From Balaenoptera acutorostrata (lineage: Eukaryota; Chordata; Mammalia; Artiodactyla; Balaenopteridae), in the NCBI RefSeq assembly GCF_949987535.1, contig NC_080067.1:65100128-65164127 (forward strand): a stretch of 64,000 nt of DNA. The letters run 5' to 3'. Made by a program: the position numbers and the translations under genes. Below are positions 45,722-58,113 of the stretch, piece after piece. Numbering within the stretch: position 1 is the stretch's first letter; every line of letters begins with the position of its first letter. The notes beneath the pieces were generated by a model. It worked only from the letters and a program-made list of their open reading frames with translations, made no database searches and had not been told where the DNA came from.

Positions 45722-48009
45722 CTTTTGATAATGTCTGTAATAGGTTCCTATTAGATATGAAACTCTTAATCTATTTGGCAACTTTTAGTAACTCACTTAT
45801 TTTACTTTTATGTGAATTTTCTGACACCCTTTATTTTAGTCAATGCCTACCTTAGCTTTGGGTTGTAAGACTAATTTGGACATTTCAGGGAAATTGAAAT
45901 CTCAAATAGTCATACTTTAATGATGGCATTAAAGCAGAAATTGCATTTATTGCAGTTTCATTTGTTAACACAAGTACATTTGTAGTGTTGAGAGCTCTTA
46001 AAGTCCGAAAACACTAGAGAGGCATAAACATGAAAGAGTATGCAATCTGGTAAAACCCTGGAAGTATTTCATGCATGTTTGGGGGCAATCTATGGTATCT
46101 CAATTGATTGTAAAATATATTTAATGCTAAATTTGATGGCATCGTTACAGTGCCTTGTGTTCTTACATGCATATTTTCAGACCTTCTCCTCCTCCATCTG
46201 GGCTAGCCACCACTTATCCCTGCAGGAAGCTGAGTTTCTACGCTTATCTGATAGGCTAGGGGAGGGCGAGTGGTGTTGATTTTGCTGTATGTGGCCTATT
46301 ATCTTGACCTTTATGATGGATCCAGCCGTGGCGGGATCAGGAAGCCAAGTCTCCCTCCTGTTTACATTTCCTTCGAGGGAGCGTAGCACATTGCAGTCAT
46401 GTCAGTTTGTGGTCTTATTTTTCACTCCCCAGCAATGCACATCTTGAGACACTGTGATTAGCATCCCTAATTCCTAAAAATTGACTTGCCTTGTTATAAC
46501 TAGGGAGCTATCGCCTAAAAATACTTCACCTACTGTTCAGAAGGGTATTATTTTAGTGCCCTGGGGATAGGAAAAGTTTTCAACACACCAGTGCATGGAT
46601 TAGTTTTATTTTAAAGTATTTGAAGTGTTTTAGATACCTTAGCTAAGAATGATCCAAGTTCAGTGGCCTACCAAGAGTCTTTAAAAATGTGCTCCGAGTC
46701 CTTACCTGACAACCATGTGTAAAAATGCCTGCATTCTGTTAGCATATTTGGACATCAAGACCTACCTCCTCTATATGTCAGAGAAATTAAGGCACCTTCT
46801 GCATCAACCAAACACAAAGGGTGATTTCTTTGGGATAAATAGCTTTCTCTTTGAATAGAACTTCTGACTGAATCATCTAATCATATGTCTATTGAATAGC
46901 ATGTGCACTTTTCCTTTTTTCATATCCCTGTCCACTGAGCAAATAAAGACATTTCTCTTTTTATTAATTGGGATATTCATAATTGCCTGTATAATTTTTG
47001 AGAGATACATAATTTTGTGATTCACTTAGAGTCAGGTTAAAGTTACATCTCTGTGAGACTAAAAGAGCATCATCAAATGATGCTTCAAATGATCTCTATT
47101 CACCAGCTTCATTAACCATTGACTGACTTAGCCAGTCAGATAAGTTTATATGTTCAGACACAGTCTGAGTCAAACAGCTAGTGTGAATAGGTTTGATTTG
47201 TTTTTTTCAAACCATTGAATTAACTGACTAAACTAACTGGACTTTTCAGTGGTAATCTGGAGACGGTATATTTTCTGTTTCATGTATAAACCTGTGCAAA
47301 GACACCATACATCCAGGGCATATGAAGAAAGCATGTACTTTCAATTTTTCATGGTTCTTCACCTGGATAGGAAAGGATGACATGCTGTCCTGTCCCCTCA
47401 GTAGCCACAGCATTGATGAGAGCTGGTATCAGAGAGTTTCCATCCTCATTCATGATTGTGACTCCCCTTTCCAAGTCTCATTTTTCAGAGGGAGAAACTG
47501 AGACAACTATACTAATAAGTCAAAGAACTTAGTCAAATAGCTGTTTTGCTTCTGTGGGTTTCTAAGGTATTCTCTGACCTTGTTAATGACTGCTCACAGA
47601 GCAGCTGCACGGGTATTAAACCTAATCCAACAGAGTTATTTTGCCAGTTATTGCTTGAATACCAGGCTACTGTCCTCCTGTTGGTACCTACAACTCTTCA
47701 TCATTTCATGTAGAGTTCATCATCTATGTAAAGCTCTTAAATGATACAGTTAAAGAAGTCAGGTGTCTAGGGTTTAGCATTTCCAAGTCATAGGTTATTA
47801 GTCTTTCTCTATAGACATGTGATTGGTGCATGTTGGTTAGAGAAGAGTGATAAACTAGATAAAACCATGTACTTAAAGAGGCAGTTATTGTGATTACATT
47901 ACTTGGGGTTTGATTGAAGAAGAAACCTCTTAGTAAGATCCTGAAATGCTGACAAAAATACAGCAATGAAGTCAAAACACTGGCAGCTCACTGCATAAAA
48001 GTAAGTAAT
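45722..48009. other. Single-copy stretch with a motif-dense segment
   Basis: The stretch 46150-46420 is less AT-rich and carries several GATA words. These include the palindrome ttatctgata at 46244-46253, a forkhead-like tgtttaca at 46359-46366, and a tgaccttt near 46304. A weak reversed MIR core lies at 47460-47545. Open frames are not recognisable. Enhancer function is an inference. Confidence 0.35.
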
Positions 48010-48235
48010 AATATAGAGCAAGGTTTCTCAGCCTCAGGACTATTGACTTCTTAGAATGGGTCATTCTTTGTTGTGATGGGCGGATCTGTGCATTATGGAA
48101 TGTTCAGCAACATCCCTGCTCTCTACCCAATAGATGTCAGTAGTTCACCCTCTCCCAATTGTAACAATTAAAAATGTCTCCAGACATTGCCAGTTGTCTT
48201 GTGGGGGCAAAATTATCTTCACTTGAGACCCATTG
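48010..48235 (-). mobile_element. MER20-type hAT/Charlie MITE
   Basis: 'gtttctcagcctcaggactattgac', 'ggatctgtgcattatggaatgttcagcaacatccctgc', 'aaaaatgtctccagacattgccag' and 'gtgggggcaaaattat' form the body of a common non-autonomous hAT element. The subfamily name is from memory. Confidence 0.65.
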
Positions 48236-48239
48236 GTAT

Positions 48240-48440
48240 AGAGCTTTCCAATATGAAAAGCACTTTGATCTTCTCAATAATTCTGTTAGAGATATTTTTA
48301 ATCCTTATTTTACAAAAGAGGAAACCGAGACTCAGAAAAGTAAAGTTACTTGCCTAAAGTCCCACAAGTAGTTTGTGATGGAGATGGAATTCAAACTCAG
48401 ACAGGTCTTCTGAAGCCATATTGGGTGTTCTCTTTATTAC
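48240..48440 (-). repeat. MIR SINE
   Basis: Reversed MIR directly after the hAT element: 'aaaagcactttgatcttctcaat', 'tttacaaaagaggaaaccgagactcag', 'cttgcctaaagtcccacaagtag', 'ggaattcaaactcagacagg'. Confidence 0.85.
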
Positions 48441-49391
48441 ACAAGTAAAAAAAAGATATTGTATCATTCTGAATTGGACTACATCTACTTTCTTCCTCTG
48501 TTTCTTCTTCTGTTCTGTTGGGTTTCCTGGGCTTTACATTAATAGAATTGAACCAGAATTATTCTCAATGTCCCAAGGGGCACTTAATGTTCAGTCTTTT
48601 AGTAGGACATCAATTTCTCACTTGGTCTTTAGTCCCAGGAGCCCCAACATTTGATATGTTGACAAGAGTAAATCAGGTTACTGTTGAGAGCTGTACAACT
48701 TTTCTTAGAAATCATCTTAGATTTTAGTAAGATGAAGGAACATTTTTACTTCAGTAAGGTTGTAGATCTAGATTTCTCTTCAACTTAAACTTTCTTAATG
48801 CTTCAAGTCCACATTAACAATTCATGCTCAAAGGTTGGTTGATTAAAAAATGGATTTTTTTATGTCAAAATTTCTGGCCAGTCAAGAAGAGAACATTTTA
48901 AAAAATACCCTCAGGTGCAAATAAAGAAATTCCTTTAAGAACCAACTTCATACTGGTCTGTGTTGGCACATTGAGACATATTCCATGATGACTGGGTACC
49001 AAGGCTAGTATTCAAATGTTTATGCTTCACCAAAATGAAACCTTTCTTACAATACCAGAAATAAAATGCAGCATCTCTTTCTCATCAGACAAAATAATTT
49101 AGTCAAATAAATAAATGGTCAGTAGCCTCTAAGATTTGTTTAAGTTCAAAGGTTCATTCATGATAGAACCTGTATTTAGGCCTACAGTACAGCAAGACAA
49201 CTCTGTAGTAACAGAATTGTGATCTACTCATCAAACATTTCAATAAAGAGACTGAGGAGACTGTTCTGATTTCCTCTGTTAAAAAGGAAGATGGACGGTA
49301 TGAACCTGCCAGTCACACTAAGGAAGCATAGAGCTTCTGCTTTCAGATGCTAGTGGCATTTATAAGGCATATAAGGCATACAGAGTAACAG
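48441..49391. other. Single-copy stretch
   Basis: Frames of 77 and 69 codons at 48421-48727 are not recognisable. Nothing else seen. Confidence 0.45.
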
Positions 49392-50000
49392 CAGTTTGGT
49401 GGTTTCTCAAAATGTTAAACATAGAATTGCTATATGACCCAGCAATTCCCCTCCTGGATATATACCCAAAAGAACTGAAAACAGCAATTCAAACAAATAC
49501 TTGTATGCAAAAGTTCATAACAGCATTATTCACAACAGACAAAAGGTGGGAAAAATCCAAGTATCCATCAACAGATGGATAAACAAAATGTGCCATATAC
49601 AAACAATGGAATATTATTTAGCCATAAAAAAGGAATGATGTTCTGATACATGCTAGAACATGAATGTATCTTAGAAACATGCTTAGTGAAAATAAGCCAG
49701 ACACCAATAGGCAAATATTGTATGATTCCTTGCATATCTAGAAGTGTCTGGAATAGGTAAATTCATAGAGACAGAAAGTAGATTAGAGGTTACCAGGGAC
49801 TAGGGGAGGAAAGAAGGGGGACTTATTTCTTAATGGGTACAAAGTTTATGTTTGGGATGATGAAAAACTTTTGGAACTAGGTAGTAGTGATGGTTGCACA
49901 ACATTCTGAATATAATTAATGCCAACGAATTAAACACTTAAACATGGTGAATATGGCAAATTTTATGTATATTTACCACAAAAAACTAAAGGAAATATTT
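49392..50000 (+). mobile_element. L1M, ORF2 tail plus 3' UTR
   Basis: 'tagaattgctatatgacccagcaattcccctcctgg', 'agttcataacagcattattcacaac' and 'caatggaatattatttagcc' are the ORF2 end. 'gattagaggttaccagggactagggg' and 'tgatggttgcacaacattctgaatataa' are the 3' UTR. Old and frame-broken. Confidence 0.88.
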
Positions 50001-50084
50001 TAACTTATGTGATGGATTAAAGGCTGAAATCCCTAGTGCACAAACTGATTTGAAAACCATAAGGAAAAGCTCAATATCTCATCA

Positions 50085-50190
50085 AAAAATGGACAAAGGA
50101 AACAAATAGGCAATTTACAGAAGAAATCTTAGTGACCAATAAATATATAAAAATATGATAATATGATCATCCTTGCTTGTAATAAAATAA
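50085..50190 (+). mobile_element. Short L1 ORF2 fragment
   Basis: 'catcaaaaaatggacaaaggaaacaaataggcaatttacagaag' matches the ORF2 text 'cccaa..aaaaaatgggc.aa.gacctgaacag.catttc'. Isolated and very diverged. Confidence 0.45.
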
Positions 50191-50888
50191 AGAAAAATAA
50201 GATGTAAGTGGGGTGTACAAGTTCCCAACAATATTGTATTGCTGTCAATTTCTCCTAGGAAAAAAAGGAGATAGTGGGCACTATGCAATCAAAAGATACA
50301 GAGTGGATGAGTGGATTAAAAAACAGGACCCAGCTATATGCTGCCTACAAGAGACTCACTTCAGAAGTAAGGACACATAGAGACTGAAAAATGAAGGGAT
50401 GGAAAAAGATGTTCTATGCAAATGGAAACAAAAAGAAAGCTGATTTAGTCATCTCATATCAGACAAAATAGACCTTAAAACAAAGACTATAATGAAAAAC
50501 AAAGAAGGGTATTACCTAATGATAAAGGAGTCAATCCATCAAGAAGATATAACATTTCTAAATATATATGCACCCAACTTAGGAACACCAAAAAATATAA
50601 AACAAATATTAAAAGACCTAAAGGGAGAAATTGACAGCAATACAATATTGTTGGGGACTTGTACACCCCACTTACATCAATGGCTAGATCATCCGGACAG
50701 AAAATCAATAAGGACATATCAACCTTAACTGAGAGCACCTTAAATGACATGTTAGGCCAGATAAACTTAAGAGATATATACAGAATATTTCATCCAAAAG
50801 CAGCAGAATACACATTCTTCTCAAATGTACATGGAACATTCTCTGGGATAGAGCATAAGATAGGCCACAAAAGTCTCAATAAATTTTA

Positions 50889-51148
50889 CTTTATTTTTTT
50901 AATATTTATTTATTTATTTTGTTGCACCAGGTCTTAGTTGTGGCAGGCAGGCTCCTTAGTTGTGGCTTGCGGGCTCCTTAGTTGTGGCTCGCCAGCTCCT
51001 TAGTTGTGGCATGCAGGCTCCTTAGTCGTGGCATGCGAACTCTTAGTTGTTGCATGCATGTGGGATCGAGTTCCCTGACCAGGGATTGAACCCAGGCCCC
51101 CTGTATTGGGAGCGTGGAATCTTATCCACTGCACCACCAGGGAAGTCC
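50889..51148 (-). mobile_element. CHR-type SINE inside L1-A
   Basis: On the minus strand the head reads gggacttccctggtggtgca and the B-box area ggttcaatccctggtcaggg. The T-rich left end is its reversed tail. The 14-bp duplication ctcaataaatttta at 50875-50888 and 51149-51162 is L1-A sequence, so the SINE landed after L1-A. Its middle contains about six 22-bp units of the gctccttagttgtggc type (about 50930-51060). Confidence 0.92.
50930..51060. repeat. 22-bp internal tandem repeat in SINE
   Basis: Units beginning gctccttagttgtggc recur at a 22-bp spacing with changes in their last six bases (cttgcg, tcgcca, atgcag, atgcga). Internal unit expansion of this kind is typical of long CHR SINEs. 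Confidence 0.8.
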
Positions 51149-52841
51149 CTCAATAAATTTTAAAAGACTGAAATTCTATCAAGCATCACCTCTGAACCAC
51201 AATGGTATGAAACTAGATATCAATTACAAAAATAAAACTGGAAAAATCACAAATGTGTGGAGATTAAACAACATGCTACTAAATAAGCAATGTATCATTA
51301 AAGAATCCAAAAAGAAATTTTAAAATACAGATAGACAAATGAAGACAGAAATAAAATATACCAAAGTTGATGGGATGCAGCAAAAGTGGTTCTAAAAAGG
51401 AAGTGTATATCAATACAGGCCTATCTCAAGAAACAAGAAAAATCTCAAACAATCTAACTTCACACCTAGAGGTACTAGAAAAAGAAGAACAAATGAAGTC
51501 CAAAATTAGTGGAAGGAAGGAAATGCTAAAGATCAGAGTATAAAAAAATGAAATAGAGACTAAAAAAGGAAGAGAAAAGATCAATGAAACTATGCTGGTT
51601 CTTTGAAAAGATAAACCAGAGTGACCAACCTTTAGTGAGACTAACCAAACTAAAAAGAGGGCTCAAGTAAACAAAATAAGAAAGGAAAGAGAAGTTACAA
51701 CTGATACCAAAGAACTATGAAGGATCATGAGACTACTGTGAACAATCTTATGCCAACAAATTGGACAACCTAGAATAAAAATCGATAAATTTCTTGAAAC
51801 ATACAATCTTCCAAGACTGAATCATAAAAAAATAGAAAATCTGAATAGACTGACTACTAGTAAAAAGATTGAATCAGTAATGAAAAACCCTCCAACAACC
51901 AAAAGTCCAGGACCAGACGGTTTCACTGTTGAATTCTACCAAACATTCCAAGAAGATTTACTACCTATCCTTCAAAAACTGTTCCAAAAGTTTAAAGAGG
52001 AAGGAACACTTCCAAACTTCGTTTATAAGGCCAGTATTATTCTGATACTAAAACCAGACAATGACACCACAAAAAAAGAAAATCACAGGTCAATATCCAT
52101 AATGAACATAGATACAAAAATCCTCAACAAAAAGTAACTTACCAAATTCAATAATACATTAGGACATATATCATGATCAAGTGGGATTTATTCCAGGGAT
52201 GCAAGTATGGTTCAATATCCACAAATCAATCAACATGATAAACCACATTAACAAAATAAAGGATAAAAATCATTTGATTATCTCAATAGATGCAGAAAAG
52301 CTTTTGACAAAATTCAGCATCTGTCTATGATAAAAACTCTCAACAAAGTATGTACACAGGGAACATACCTCAGGTAATAAAGGCCATATATGACAAACCC
52401 ACAGGTAACATCATGTGAAAAGCTGAAGCCTTTTCCTCTGAGATTAGGCACAAAACAGGATGCCCACTCTTGTCACTTTTGTTAAACATTGTATTGGCAC
52501 AGCAATTAGGAAAAAGAAATGTAGTGAAATTGGAAAGAAAGAAGTAAAATTGTCACTATTTGTAAATGACAAGATACTTTATATATAATACTCTAAAGAC
52601 TCCACCAAAAAACTGTTAGAACTAATAAACAAATTCAGTAATGTTGCAGGATACAAAATCAATATACAAAAATTTGTTGCATTTTTGTACACTAACAATG
52701 AACTATCCAAAAGAAAAATTAAGAAAATCATCCCATTTACAATTGCATCAGAAAGAATAAAATGCCTAGAAATAAATTTAACCAATAATATGAAAGACTT
52801 GTACACCGAAAACTATAAGACACTGATGAAATTGAAGAAGA

Positions 52842-53759
52842 GATACAGCTTCAAGTGAAGTGAAACTGAGATGAAACAAACAGAGAATTGTGGAGGTTTT
52901 GTTGGGAGGGAGGTGGAATCAAGATGGTGGAGTAGGAAGACCCTGAGTTCACCTTCCCCCACAAACACATCAAACTATATAGAGAGCAATTCTCTCTGAG
53001 AATGACATGAAGACTAGCAGAACAGCTCTACAACCAAGATTATAAAGAAAGAACCACACGGAGAGGAGAAGTGATCTAGTCAAGACCCACACCCCTGGTG
53101 GGTGACCCAGAAAAGGAGGGGGATACCACAGTCTCTGGGATCCTCCCTAAGGGGTGAGGGGCTCAAGCCCCATATTGGGTACCTCGGTCATGGAATCCAG
53201 CACTGGGAAGATTAGCCCCCTTTGCTGATTCGAAAACCAGTGGAGCTTACCAGAGGGCTATAGGAAATTGAGACTCTGGTCTTCAAAAGCACACACACAG
53301 AATTGCTTGCTCCCAGTCCCACTGCAGAGGCAGCAGATTGAAAACTGCCTAGTGCCCTGGCCAGCTTTCAGGACCACCCCAACATCCCTCCCTCACCTCC
53401 TCAGGCTGCACTGGGCTCCTGCTCCTGCACCTTTTGCTCCACTCTACTCCCAGCCAGGTGGAGAACACCATGGCATACACTAGGGAGAAGCAAAACTAGC
53501 TCAGAACGGTGGCTCCAGCCCCATGGGCCCTGGCCCCGCCCCCAACCAACATAGAGATCACCACCACCCTGGAAAGAAGGCCAACTCCCCCAGGGCTCCT
53601 GATATAGCCCCTCAGGCCCCATCCATGCCCCCAACAGGGTGGCAACTATCATCTTGCCTGGGAGAAGCCCTGGCTTGTACTAGGCTCCAGTTCTAGCCTC
53701 TCTGACTCCAGCCCTATCCTCCAACAAGGTGACAGCCACCAGCACGCCCTGAGAGAAGA
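52842..53759 (+). promoter_or_regulatory. L1-B 5' UTR
   Basis: Leader text 'ggtggaatcaagatggtggagtagga' (about 52911) is the classic L1 start signature. The following 53050-53700 is relatively GC-rich, as in L1 promoters, and contrasts with flanking AT-rich L1-A. The frames seen on either strand (71-83 codons) are incidental. Confidence 0.82.
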
Positions 53760-54417
53760 ATAGAGGGACACAGTGAGAACTTCAGCAAAGAACTAGAAAA
53801 TATAAAAAAAGAACCAATCAGTGCTGAGAATATAATAGCTGAAATGAAGAATACACTAGAAGGAATTAACAGCAGATTAGGTGACACGGAAGAATGCATA
53901 AGCTACCTGTAAGACAGAATAGTGGAAGTCACTCAATCAGAACACTAAAAAAGTAATAAGGATAGTTTAAGGGACCTCTGGGACAACATCAAGCATACTA
54001 ACATTCAAATTATAGGGGTCCCAGAAGGACAAGAGAGAGACAAAGGGCCAGAAAAATGTATTTGATGAAATTATGACTGAAAACATTCTTAACCTGAAGA
54101 CAGAAATAGATATCCAGGTACAGGAATCACAGAGAGTCCCAAACAAGATGAACCCAAACAGAACCATACCAAGACATATCATAATTAAAGTGGCAAATGT
54201 TAAAAATAAAGTGAGAATTCTAAAGGCAGCAAGAGAAAAACAAAGAGTCACATATAAGGGAACCCCCATAAGGCTATCAAGTGATTTTTTTCTGTAGAAA
54301 TTTTTCAGGTCAGAAGGGAGTGGCAAGATAAATTTAAACTGCTAAAAGGAAAAAACTTACAACCAAGGATACTCTACCCAGCAAGACTATCATTCAGTTT
54401 GAAGGAGAAATGAGAAG
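53760..54417 (+). pseudogene. L1-B ORF1 (broken, C-terminus missing)
   Basis: The coiled-coil part (about 53770-53940) has in-frame stops. The best open piece, 54073-54297, reads VQESQRVPNKMNPNRTIPRH and LKAAREKQRVTYKGTPIRLS, which is the RRM and the start of the C-terminal domain. The similarity ends at 'ttcagtttgaaggagaaatgaga' at about 54413, roughly 50 codons before the usual ORF1 end. There the sequence switches to the other strand. Confidence 0.88.
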
Positions 54418-55947
54418 CACAGTCTATTCAGATTTTCTATTTATTCCTGATTCAGTCTTGGAAGACTGTGTGTTTCTAGGAATTTATCCATTTCTTCTAA
54501 GTTGTCCAATTGTTGCCATATAACTGTTCATAGTATTCTCTTATGGTTGTTTGTATTTCTGTGATATTGACTGTAATGTCTCTTCCACTTTTAATTGTGT
54601 TTACTTGGGCCTTCTATTTTTCTTGATGAGTCTGGCTAAAGTTTTATCATTTCAAAAAACCAGCTCTTAGGATTTTCATTGATCTTTTCTATTGTTTTTT
54701 TTTTTTAATTTCTGTTTTATTTCCACTCTGATATTTACTATTTCCTTCCTTCTGCTAACTTTAGGCTTTGTTTGCTCTTTTTCTGATTCCCTTAAATGTA
54801 AATTTAGGTTGTTTATTTGCGATTTTTCTTGTTTCTTGAGGTAGGTCTGTACCACTATAAATTTCCCTGTTGGAACTGCTTTTGCTATGTCCAAGAGATT
54901 TTGGAAAGTTATGTTTCTGTTTTCATTTGTCTCAAAGTATTTTCTCATTTCCTCTTTTATTTCTTCATTGATCCATTGGGGTTTTTTTGTTTTTATTTAT
55001 TTATTTATTTATTTATGGCTGTGTTGGGTCTTCGTTTCTGTGCTAGGGCTTCCTCTAGTTGCGGCAAGTGGGGGCCATTCTTCATCACGGTGCGCGGGCC
55101 TCTCATTATCGCGGCCTCTTTTGTTTTGGAGCACAGGCTCCAGACGCGCAGGCTCAGTAATTGTGGCTCACGGGCCCAATTGCTCCGCGGCATGTGGGAT
55201 CTTCCCAGACCAGGGCTCGAACCCGTGTCCCCCGCACTGGCAGGCAGACTCTCAACCATTGCGCCACCAGGGAAGCCCCAATCCATTGGTTTTTAAGTAG
55301 CATGCTGTTTGGTCTCCACAGGTTTGTGTTTTTCCATTTTTCTTCCTGTAATTGATTTCTAGTTTCACACTATTGTGGTCGGAAAAGATGCTTGATATAA
55401 TTCAATCTTCTTAAATTTGTTAAGACTTGTTTTGTGGCCTAGCATGTGATCTATCCTGGATAAGGTTCCATGTGCATGTGAAAATAATGTGTAATCTGCT
55501 ATTTTTGGATGGAATGTTCTATAGCTATCCTAAGTCCATCTAGTTTAATGTGTTCACTATTTCCTTATCAATTTTCTGTCTTGATCTATCCATTGATTTA
55601 AGTGGTGTATTATTACTGTATTACTGTCAATTCCTCCCATTATGTCTGTTAATATTTGCTTTATATATTTAGGTGCTTCTATATTACATGCATATGTTTC
55701 TTGAATGTTATATCCTCCGCTTGGATTGATCCCTTTATCATTATATAAAGTCCTTCTTTGTCTTTTGTTGTAGCCTTTGTTTTAAATTCTATTTTGTCTG
55801 ATATGAGTATTGCTATCCCCAGCTTTTTTTCACTTTTCATTTACATGGAATATCCTTTTCCATTCCTTCAGTCTGTGTATGTCTTTAGTTCTGGGTTGAG
55901 TTTCGAGGTAGGCAGCATAAAGATGAGTCTTTTTTTTAATCCATATA
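54418..55947 (-). pseudogene. L1-B ORF2 N-terminal block in inverted orientation
   Basis: Read on the minus strand, this block starts at its right end at about codon 28 of ORF2 (the 'EWIKKQDPS..CLQETH' area, 55900-55945). It passes through the endonuclease (antisense 'gatatgagtattgctatccccagc' at 55800) and the linker, and ends at the left just before the RPITSNEI region of RT. The 90-codon minus-strand piece at 54676-54948 reads FETNENRNITFQNLLDIAKA and [20 protein letters not shown], which is clear L1 linker text. A SINE interrupts the block at 54980-55280. Confidence 0.9.
54980..55280 (-). mobile_element. CHR-type SINE inside the inverted block
   Basis: Minus-strand head ggggcttccctggtggcgca, B-box area gggttcgagccctggtctgg, and a reversed (ttta)n tail at about 54991-55015. 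The short duplication atccattgg is at 54971-54979 and 55281-55289, and the flanking L1 text joins cleanly when the SINE is removed. It retains several CpGs, so it is among the younger insertions here. Confidence 0.9.
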
Positions 55948-57999
55948 TCAGCATACTTAATAATGAAAAGCTGAAAGATTTTCCTCTAAGATCAGGAACA
56001 AGGCAAGGATGCCCATCTCACTACTTTTATTCAAGATAGTATTGGAAGTCCTAGCCACAGCAATCAGACAAGAAAAAGAAATAAAAGACATCCAAATTAG
56101 AAAGAAAGAAGTAAAACTGTCACTATTTGAAGATAACATGATACTATATATATAGGAAACCCTAAAGACTCTACCAAAAACTACTAGAACTAATAAGTGA
56201 ATTCAGTAAAGTTTCAGGATACAAAATTAATATACAAAAATCTGTTGCATTTCTATACACCAATAATGTACTGTCAGAAACTGAAATTAAGAAAACAAGC
56301 CCATTTACAATTATACCAAAAATAATAAAATTTCTAGAAATAAATTTAGCCAGGGAAGTGAAAGACCTGTACTCTGAAAACTATAGGACATGATGAAAGA
56401 AATTGAAGACAAAACAAAAAATTGAAGATATTCTGGGTTCATGGATTTATGAATTAATATTGTTAAAATGTCAGTACTACCCAAACTAATCTACAGATTC
56501 AGTGCAATCCCTTTGAAAATTCCATTGGCATTTTTCACAGAACTAGAAGAAATAAGTCTAAAATGTATATGGAATCACAAAAGTCCCCAAGTAGCCAAAG
56601 CAATCTTGAGAAAGAAGAACAAAGCTGGAGGCATCATGCTCCCTGATTTTAAGTATACTACAAAGCTACAGTAATCAAAGAGTATGTTACTGGCACAAAA
56701 ACAGACACAATAGAGTAGAATAGAGAGCTCAGAAATAAACCCATGCACATATGGTCAATTCATCTATGGCAAAGTAGCAAGAATAAAGAATGGGGAAAAG
56801 ACAGTCTCTTCAATAAGTGGCATTGGAAAAATTGGACAGCTACATGTAAAAGAATAAAATTAGACCATTTTCTCACACCATATACAAAAATAAACTCAAA
56901 ATGAGATAAAGATTAAATACAAGACCTGAAACCATAAAACCCCTAGGAGAAAACATAGGCTGTATGCTCTTTGAAATCAATCTTAGCAATATTTTTTTGG
57001 ATATGACTTTTCTGGCAAGGGCAACAAAAGTAAAAATAAATAAATGGGGACACAAACTAAAAAGCTGTTGCACAGTGAAGGAAACCATTAATAAAACGAA
57101 AAGGCAGCCTACTGAATGGGAGAAGATATTTGCAAATTATATATCTGATAAGGAATTAATATGCAAAACATACAAAGAATTCATACAACTAAACATTAAA
57201 AAAAACACACACAAACAACCCAATTTAAAAATGGGTAGTGGACCTGAATAGGCATCTTTCCAAAGAAGACATCCAGATGGCCAGCAGACACATGAAAAGA
57301 TGCTCAATATCACTAATGATGAGGGAAATACAAATCAAAAACACAATGAGATATCAACTCACACCTGTCAGAATGACTATTGTCAAAGAGATAAGAAATA
57401 ACAAGTGTTAGAGAGGACGTAGAGAAAATGGAATCCCAGTACACTCTTGGTGGGAATGTATATTGGTTCAGCCACTGTGGAAAACAGTATGGATGTTCCC
57501 CCAAAAGTTAAAAATAGAACTACCATACTATCCAGCAATTCCACTCCTGTATATTTATCTGTAGAAAATGGAAACACTATTTTGAAAAGGTATATGCACC
57601 CCAGTGTTCATAGGAACATTATTTACAGTGGCCAAGATATGGAAGCAACCTAAGTGTTCATCAACAGATGAATAGATAAAGAAAATGTGGCATGTATATA
57701 GAGTAGAATATTACTCAGCCAAAATTTCATTCTTTTTTATGGCTGAGTATGGTTACCAGGGAAGAGAAGGCTGAGGTGAGAGGCAAAATAGATGAAAGAG
57801 ATTAACAGGTATAAAATACTAGGTATAAAATAAATAAGTTACAAGGATGTAATGTTCAGCACAGGGAATATAGTCAATATTTTATAATAACTATATATGG
57901 AATATAATCTGTAAAAATATTAAATTACTATGTTTTAACACTTGAAACTAATATAATATTGTAAGTCAGCCATACTTCAGTTTAAAAATTATCACAGGG
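55948..57999 (+). pseudogene. L1-B ORF2 from RT motif B to C-terminus, plus 3' UTR
   Basis: Forward text resumes with [16 protein letters not shown] (RT motif B, 55970-56020). A degraded FADD box near 56130 ([10 protein letters not shown]) follows, then thumb text [20 protein letters not shown] (about 56492) and LPDF. A NKWGHKLKSCCTVKETINK piece lies in 56964-57251. The cysteine region near 57410-57480 is decayed. The 3' UTR runs to 'cttcagtttaaaaa' at about 57988. Confidence 0.9.
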
Positions 58000-58113
58000 G
58001 AGTTCCCTGGTGGTCCAGTGTTTAGGACTTGGCACTTTTGCTGCCGTGGCCCCCAGTTCTAACCCTGGTCAGGGAACTAAGATCCCACAAGCCACACAGT
58101 GCGGCCAAAAAAA
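58000..58113 (+). mobile_element. Short CHR-type SINE at the L1-B 3' end
   Basis: Forward head gagttccctggtggtccagtg, then gatcccacaagccacacagtg and an A run. The duplication ttatcacaggg, extended by As, lies at 57989-57999 and about 58119-58129. Only the tRNA-like head is present (about 114 bp). Confidence 0.88.

Larger units (their letters stand above)
50280..52841 (+). mobile_element. L1-A, 5' portion (ORF2 endonuclease to RT), interrupted
   Basis: An older 5'-truncated L1. It starts within ORF2 ('caatcaaaagatacagagtgg', then a QETH-equivalent at about 50350) and runs through the endonuclease and linker to the RT. The 85-codon piece at 51880-52137 reads [20 protein letters not shown] and [20 protein letters not shown]. 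Later pieces hold the AFDK-equivalent at about 52300 and a degraded FADD box near 52558. It is broken by stops and frameshifts, by a SINE at 50889-51148, and at 52841 by L1-B. It resumes at 58146. Confidence 0.9.

Noticed and set aside
50930..51060. CRISPR-like array of 22-bp units
   Set aside because: The units are contiguous with no unique spacers, lie inside a SINE, and the genome is mammalian.
54817..55300. Overlapping 159- and 137-codon frames
   Set aside because: They run across a SINE and the antisense side of an inverted L1 block.
54418..57990. Simple twin-primed L1 (5' inversion only)
   Set aside because: Possible for these two blocks alone, but it leaves the forward 5' UTR and ORF1 just upstream unexplained within the same 12-bp duplication. 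It is kept as an alternative in the findings.
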